A stretch of 64,000 nt of DNA from G963422745 sp963422745 (lineage in GTDB: Bacteria; Actinomycetota; Acidimicrobiia; Acidimicrobiales; Aldehydirespiratoraceae), in assembly GCA_963422745.1 (NCBI GenBank), contig OY730477.1:124001-188000 (forward strand), read 5' to 3'. Of the stretch, positions 61,036 to 64,000 are shown piece by piece. The position numbers and the translations under genes were made by a program. Position 1 is the stretch's first letter. Every line of letters begins with the position of its first letter. Below the pieces are notes generated by a model, which saw only the letters and a list, made by a program, of their open reading frames with translations, ran no database searches and was not told the origin of the DNA.

Positions 61036-62184
61036 TCAAGACAACGGCAACTTACCGAACAGCGACTGCAGCACGAGGGCTTCGTTCGGGTTGCGGATCA
61101 ACGCTGAAGTGGCTTGGCGAATGTCATCCACAGCGGTCAACAGACTCCGGCGTTCATCGCCCTTGACGATCATCTCACGGTACCGGGCGGCCAGAGTCGC
61201 CAAGCCGAACCGCAGTTCGTCGGTGCGAAGTTGGCGCTGCTCGCGCCGTCGCCGAATCTCGAACTCACGGGTCGGTGAGGTGCGCAAGCCCAACGCCTCA
61301 GACTGCTCGGCCAGAACCTGCATTTCGTCTTTGTGACGTTGGTTCCCAGCCAACTCCGCCTGGTCGATGAGCTCACGCACTTCGGCCACGAGGAGTGCCA
61401 CGGCTGCGCCCGTTCCGTCCAGTCGATCAGGGATCGACCACCATGCATCTCGGCGGGCAACCAACCGGTCGTCGGTAGCCAACAGGCGTGCACGCTCCAT
61501 GTTGCCATTGGCAACGAGCGCCACCATTGACGCATTGTCGTAGTCGGCGAGTCCTTCTGCTACCAACGCAGCTGTGATCGTCTCCGTGCGTACCGCCCCC
61601 AACTCGATCCGGGTACATCGGCTGGCAATCGTGATGTGCTCAGGCGGGATTTGTTCACTAATCAATACAAATATTGATGTGGGAGGCGGCTCCTCAATGA
61701 TCTTCAACAAAGCTGCCGCTGCTGTCGCTGTGGCGGTGTGGAATCGGTTTACTACGAGAACCTTTCGGGCACCTTCGACGGGCGAGCGGCTCGCCTCGGC
61801 GATTAGCGCCTCAGCATCTGGGTCGCGGCGCAGCGAGTTACCGGCAGGATCCACAACATGCATGTCGGGATGATTCTCGCTTAAGGCAAGTCGGCGGTGA
61901 CGTTGGGCTCCTTTGATATCGGTTGCGTCGTTGGCCAGCAGTTCTCCGCCGAAGATCGTGGCCGCACGCCGCTTTCCAACTCCTTTGGGCCCTACCAGCA
62001 AGTAGGCATGCACCGGCGAGTTGACCGCCGCCCGTAGACGTGCCACAGCCACGGGTTGACCAACGATTCGATCCCAGTTCGCTTCAGTGCTGGCTGTTGA
62101 CTCTGCGCTGGCGGTTGAGGGCTCGTTGTCCGTGCACTCAAGGCCGTTGGAGCGCTCAACAAACGAGGAAGACACCGGAGTCAT
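61036..62184 (-). CDS. holB: DNA polymerase III subunit delta-prime
   Basis: Clamp-loader subunit. The 382 aa have an N-terminal extension (about 1-35, Ser/Glu-rich), then the AAA+ part: WDRIVGQPVAVARLRAAV (about 37-54), P-loop-like GPKGVGKRRAATIFGG (about 64-79), KIIEEPPPTSIFVL and sensor-1/SRC-like IASRCTRIEL with the Arg finger. The P-loop keeps GKR in place of GKT, consistent with a non-hydrolysing delta-prime. The zinc-binding Cys cluster of gamma is absent. ATG 62184 overlaps the tmk stop (ATGA), the usual tmk-holB pair. Confidence 0.92.
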   Translation of the reverse strand: MTPVSSSFVERSNGLECTDNEPSTASAESTASTEANWDRIVGQPVAVARLRAAVNSPVHAYLLVGPKGVGKRRAATIFGGELLANDATDIKGAQRHRRLALSENHPDMHVVDPAGNSLRRDPDAEALIAEASRSPVEGARKVLVVNRFHTATATAAAALLKIIEEPPPTSIFVLISEQIPPEHITIASRCTRIELGAVRTETITAALVAEGLADYDNASMVALVANGNMERARLLATDDRLVARRDAWWSIPDRLDGTGAAVALLVAEVRELIDQAELAGNQRHKDEMQVLAEQSEALGLRTSPTREFEIRRRREQRQLRTDELRFGLATLAARYREMIVKGDERRSLLTAVDDIRQATSALIRNPNEALVLQSLFGKLPLS

Positions 62185-62789
62185 TGACGCCCATCAAACC
62201 AGGCGTCGACGGCGAGATCGACCCGCTCGCCGACCTGTTCCACAGTGCCTTCGGCACTGATCACCACCCAGGCATGGGGATTGAGGGAGGCCAGCTTCCG
62301 AAAACCTTGCCGCACACGACGATGAAACGACGCGTCGGCGGCTTCGATGCGGTCCGTCGGTTCCGCCCCCGGAGCCAGTGCGGACTCCGCGTCGGTGTCA
62401 AGCAGAACCGTCAGATCTGGTTCGATTCTGTGGGTGGCGAACCCGATGATCGCCTCCAGCATCAACAGATCAATGCCTCGGCCATAGCCCTGATAGCCCA
62501 GAGCCGAAGCGGAGAACCGATCCGATATGACTGTCTCACCTCGGGCCAGTGCAGGGACCACTATCTCTGCGACATGTTGAGCCTTGTCGGCTACTACCAG
62601 CATCGCCTCGGCTAGGTCGTCAAGTTCGCTGTTGTGAGGGTTGAGGAGGATTTCTCGGATAGCCGCTCCGATTCTGGTACCACCGAGTTGGTGTGTGAGC
62701 CTGGCACCAAGTCGGTCAGCCAATCGACGGGCCTGGGTGGACTTTCCCAACCCGTCGGCTCCTTCAAACACGATGAGTCGGCCGGTCAT
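62181..62789 (-). CDS. tmk: Thymidylate kinase
   Basis: Phosphorylates dTMP to dTDP. The 202 aa contain the P-loop FEGADGLGKSTQARRLADRL (about 8-27), ISDRFSASALGYQGYGRGID (DRY-like and LID region, about 88-107), and VLLDTDAESAL. The common REPGGT block after the P-loop is altered to HQLGGTRIGAAIRE, where Arg-Glu-Pro is lost; this may be a lineage variant or affect the dTMP site. ATG 62789 overlaps the MFS transporter stop at 62786. Confidence 0.92.
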   Translation of the reverse strand: MTGRLIVFEGADGLGKSTQARRLADRLGARLTHQLGGTRIGAAIREILLNPHNSELDDLAEAMLVVADKAQHVAEIVVPALARGETVISDRFSASALGYQGYGRGIDLLMLEAIIGFATHRIEPDLTVLLDTDAESALAPGAEPTDRIEAADASFHRRVRQGFRKLASLNPHAWVVISAEGTVEQVGERVDLAVDAWFDGRQ

Positions 62790-64000
62790 GGCGTGTCTGA
62801 ACCGGAGCTGAGTGTGTCAGTGACAGTCCGGCCGGTAGCGCTCAATTTCATGTCGTCGTCAACCGTTGCGGATCCAGCTCTCAGACTCCACAGAGCCAAA
62901 ACCCCCGCCAACATGACGATCAACGACGCCAACCAGAGCGTGAGCCGAACTCCAGGTACGAAGATAGTCAGACTCCCGATCCTGATCGTGCTGTCCCACA
63001 GATGTTGGGACAGTTCGCTGAGCAACTCCGACAGCAGCGGTGCCAGCGCGAGCGCGATTAGAACACAGAAGCGCACGAGTACCAACAGTGCCGAAAAGAC
63101 CCGACCCCGAAGTTCGTCGTCTACGTGCTCGTGCAGCAGGGTAAACCCGATCACGTAGACCGGTCCGGCGGAGTAGCCGACAAGCGCAACGGCTGGCACG
63201 ACGATCGAGAGCAGAGATGACGAACCGGCGACCAGTAGCGCCCCGCCTGCGACCATCAGAGCAAGTGGGAAGACCCGGGCTCGGTTCATCCGGGCCTGCA
63301 ATGCCGATGCGGTGCCGACACCCAAGGCCATCCCCATACCCAACGCGAACAACACCAGATTGAAATCAGCGTCGTCACCACTGATTACCTCGTCAACGAA
63401 GATCGCACCGAGTGGAACAATCATGCCGCCCCCGATGACTCCGGTTGCCAGCCCGATGTTCACGGCCCGAACGATCGGATTGACGGCAACGAACCTCCAT
63501 CCCTCGCGTAGCTCCCGCATTGCGCCGCCCATGTCGAAGTTGGCGCGGCCGATAGCCTTGCGTTCACTGCTCGATGGTCTTGACCAGGTGATCGTGACGA
63601 CTATCGCCGCAGTCACCAGAAACGACAGGCCGTCCAGATAGAAGGCCAGACCCTCCTCGTCCAGCTTCAAAAAGACAACCCAATCGCGGTCGGGTAGTTG
63701 TTCGGCCACCTTCGCCAACAGAGCGGCGATGCCCGTAGCAACCGGGAACATCCCATATGCGGCTACAACATTGAGGGAGTTGGCGGTCGTGAGCTTTTCC
63801 TTGGGCACCAGGTTGGGGACGATCGCTTCCTTGGCCGGGGACCACAACATCGTGAAGATCTCAAGTATGAACGATGCGATGACCAACCCGACGATGGAGT
63901 CAACAAACGGCAGTGCGAACAGCACGACCGCTCTTCCGACATCGCAGACGAGCATCACCCGCTTGCGGTCCAGGCGGTCGACGATCACACCGGCTGCGGT
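62786..64000 (-). CDS. MFS transporter (MFS_3-like), N-terminus beyond window edge
   Basis: Major facilitator efflux-type protein. The frame stays open to base 64000. The visible part begins AAGVIVDRLDRKRVMLVCDV, the loop 2-3 signature between helices 2 and 3, so about 60-80 residues are outside. About ten hydrophobic segments follow, with a second-half loop (HVDDELRGRVFSAL). The C-terminal 35 residues are polar (KLSATGRTVTDTLSSGSDTP). This type often exports drugs or macrolides, but actual cargo is unknown. The stop overlaps the tmk start (ATGA). Confidence 0.88.
   Translation of the reverse strand, partial: TAAGVIVDRLDRKRVMLVCDVGRAVVLFALPFVDSIVGLVIASFILEIFTMLWSPAKEAIVPNLVPKEKLTTANSLNVVAAYGMFPVATGIAALLAKVAEQLPDRDWVVFLKLDEEGLAFYLDGLSFLVTAAIVVTITWSRPSSSERKAIGRANFDMGGAMRELREGWRFVAVNPIVRAVNIGLATGVIGGGMIVPLGAIFVDEVISGDDADFNLVLFALGMGMALGVGTASALQARMNRARVFPLALMVAGGALLVAGSSSLLSIVVPAVALVGYSAGPVYVIGFTLLHEHVDDELRGRVFSALLVLVRFCVLIALALAPLLSELLSELSQHLWDSTIRIGSLTIFVPGVRLTLWLASLIVMLAGVLALWSLRAGSATVDDDMKLSATGRTVTDTLSSGSDTP

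Overview
The window is high-GC bacterial DNA with compact operons, many GTG starts and frequent ATGA or GTGA stop/start overlaps. ClpC, HemQ, a deazaflavin (F420)-type nitroreductase, a DUF2342 metalloprotease, a heteromeric methylmalonyl-CoA mutase with MeaB, and a nitrobindin-like protein together point to an actinomycete. An uncultured marine Acidimicrobiia-like lineage is my best guess; no rRNA is present to confirm it.

Layout. 1-7543 (minus): methylmalonyl-CoA mutase small and large subunits, MeaB, a citrate-synthase-like enzyme and a cytochrome P450 cut by the window edge, a propionyl/methylmalonyl-CoA module. 7731-16403: a degenerate amidohydrolase, an acyl-CoA synthetase, GlnD and AmtB (nitrogen control), a methyltransferase and a small unknown protein. 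16537-26634 (plus): a catabolic cluster of aconitase X large and swivel subunits, an SDR dehydrogenase, hydantoinase/oxoprolinase A and B, a DAO-type FAD oxidoreductase and a TPP-dependent enzyme. It converges on a five-gene branched-chain-type ABC importer (26613-32622, minus). 32764-45660: HemQ, a class IV aminotransferase with a sulfotransferase, FdhD, nitrobindin, a CIRCE-controlled GroEL, a MoaD/ThiS protein, glycerate kinase, a LytR_C protein, tRNA-Thr(TGT), RlmB-IspF-IspD, a Crp-like regulator and an LppM-HAD fusion. 45741-64000: ClpC, a polyprenyl diphosphate synthase, then an almost unbroken minus-strand run: alpha/beta hydrolase, epimerase, LysS, CoaX, DDN-like protein, PanC, DUF2520, FolK, FolB, a pseudophosphatase, FolP, TilS, metalloprotease, tRNA-Thr(CGT), HolB, Tmk and a truncated MFS transporter.

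The most unusual property is a set of diverged tandem duplications placed at gene boundaries. Units of about 65-72 bp recur in unrelated sequences (glnD 3' end, upstream of amtB, aconitase X junction, upstream of folP), with others of 107, 110 and 119 bp and short 15-21 bp arrays. At two junctions (hyuB/FAD oxidoreductase and ispD/ispF) the duplicated unit carries the stop/start overlap, so it creates chained 36-37-codon mini-ORFs that keep ATGA coupling to the next gene. At the aconitase X junction the repeat has displaced the original start of the small subunit.

Functional reading. The AcnX-HyuAB-FAD-TPP cluster with its own amino-acid-type importer looks like a route for taking up and degrading a cyclic imino acid, lactam or hydantoin-like compound; the substrate is inferred. 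The livH ribosome-binding site lies inside a perfect 16-bp hairpin, which probably sets the ratio of binding protein to membrane subunits. The minus-strand fol/pan run is a vitamin module (folate, pantothenate/CoA) that contains an apparently catalytically dead dual-specificity-phosphatase-like protein.
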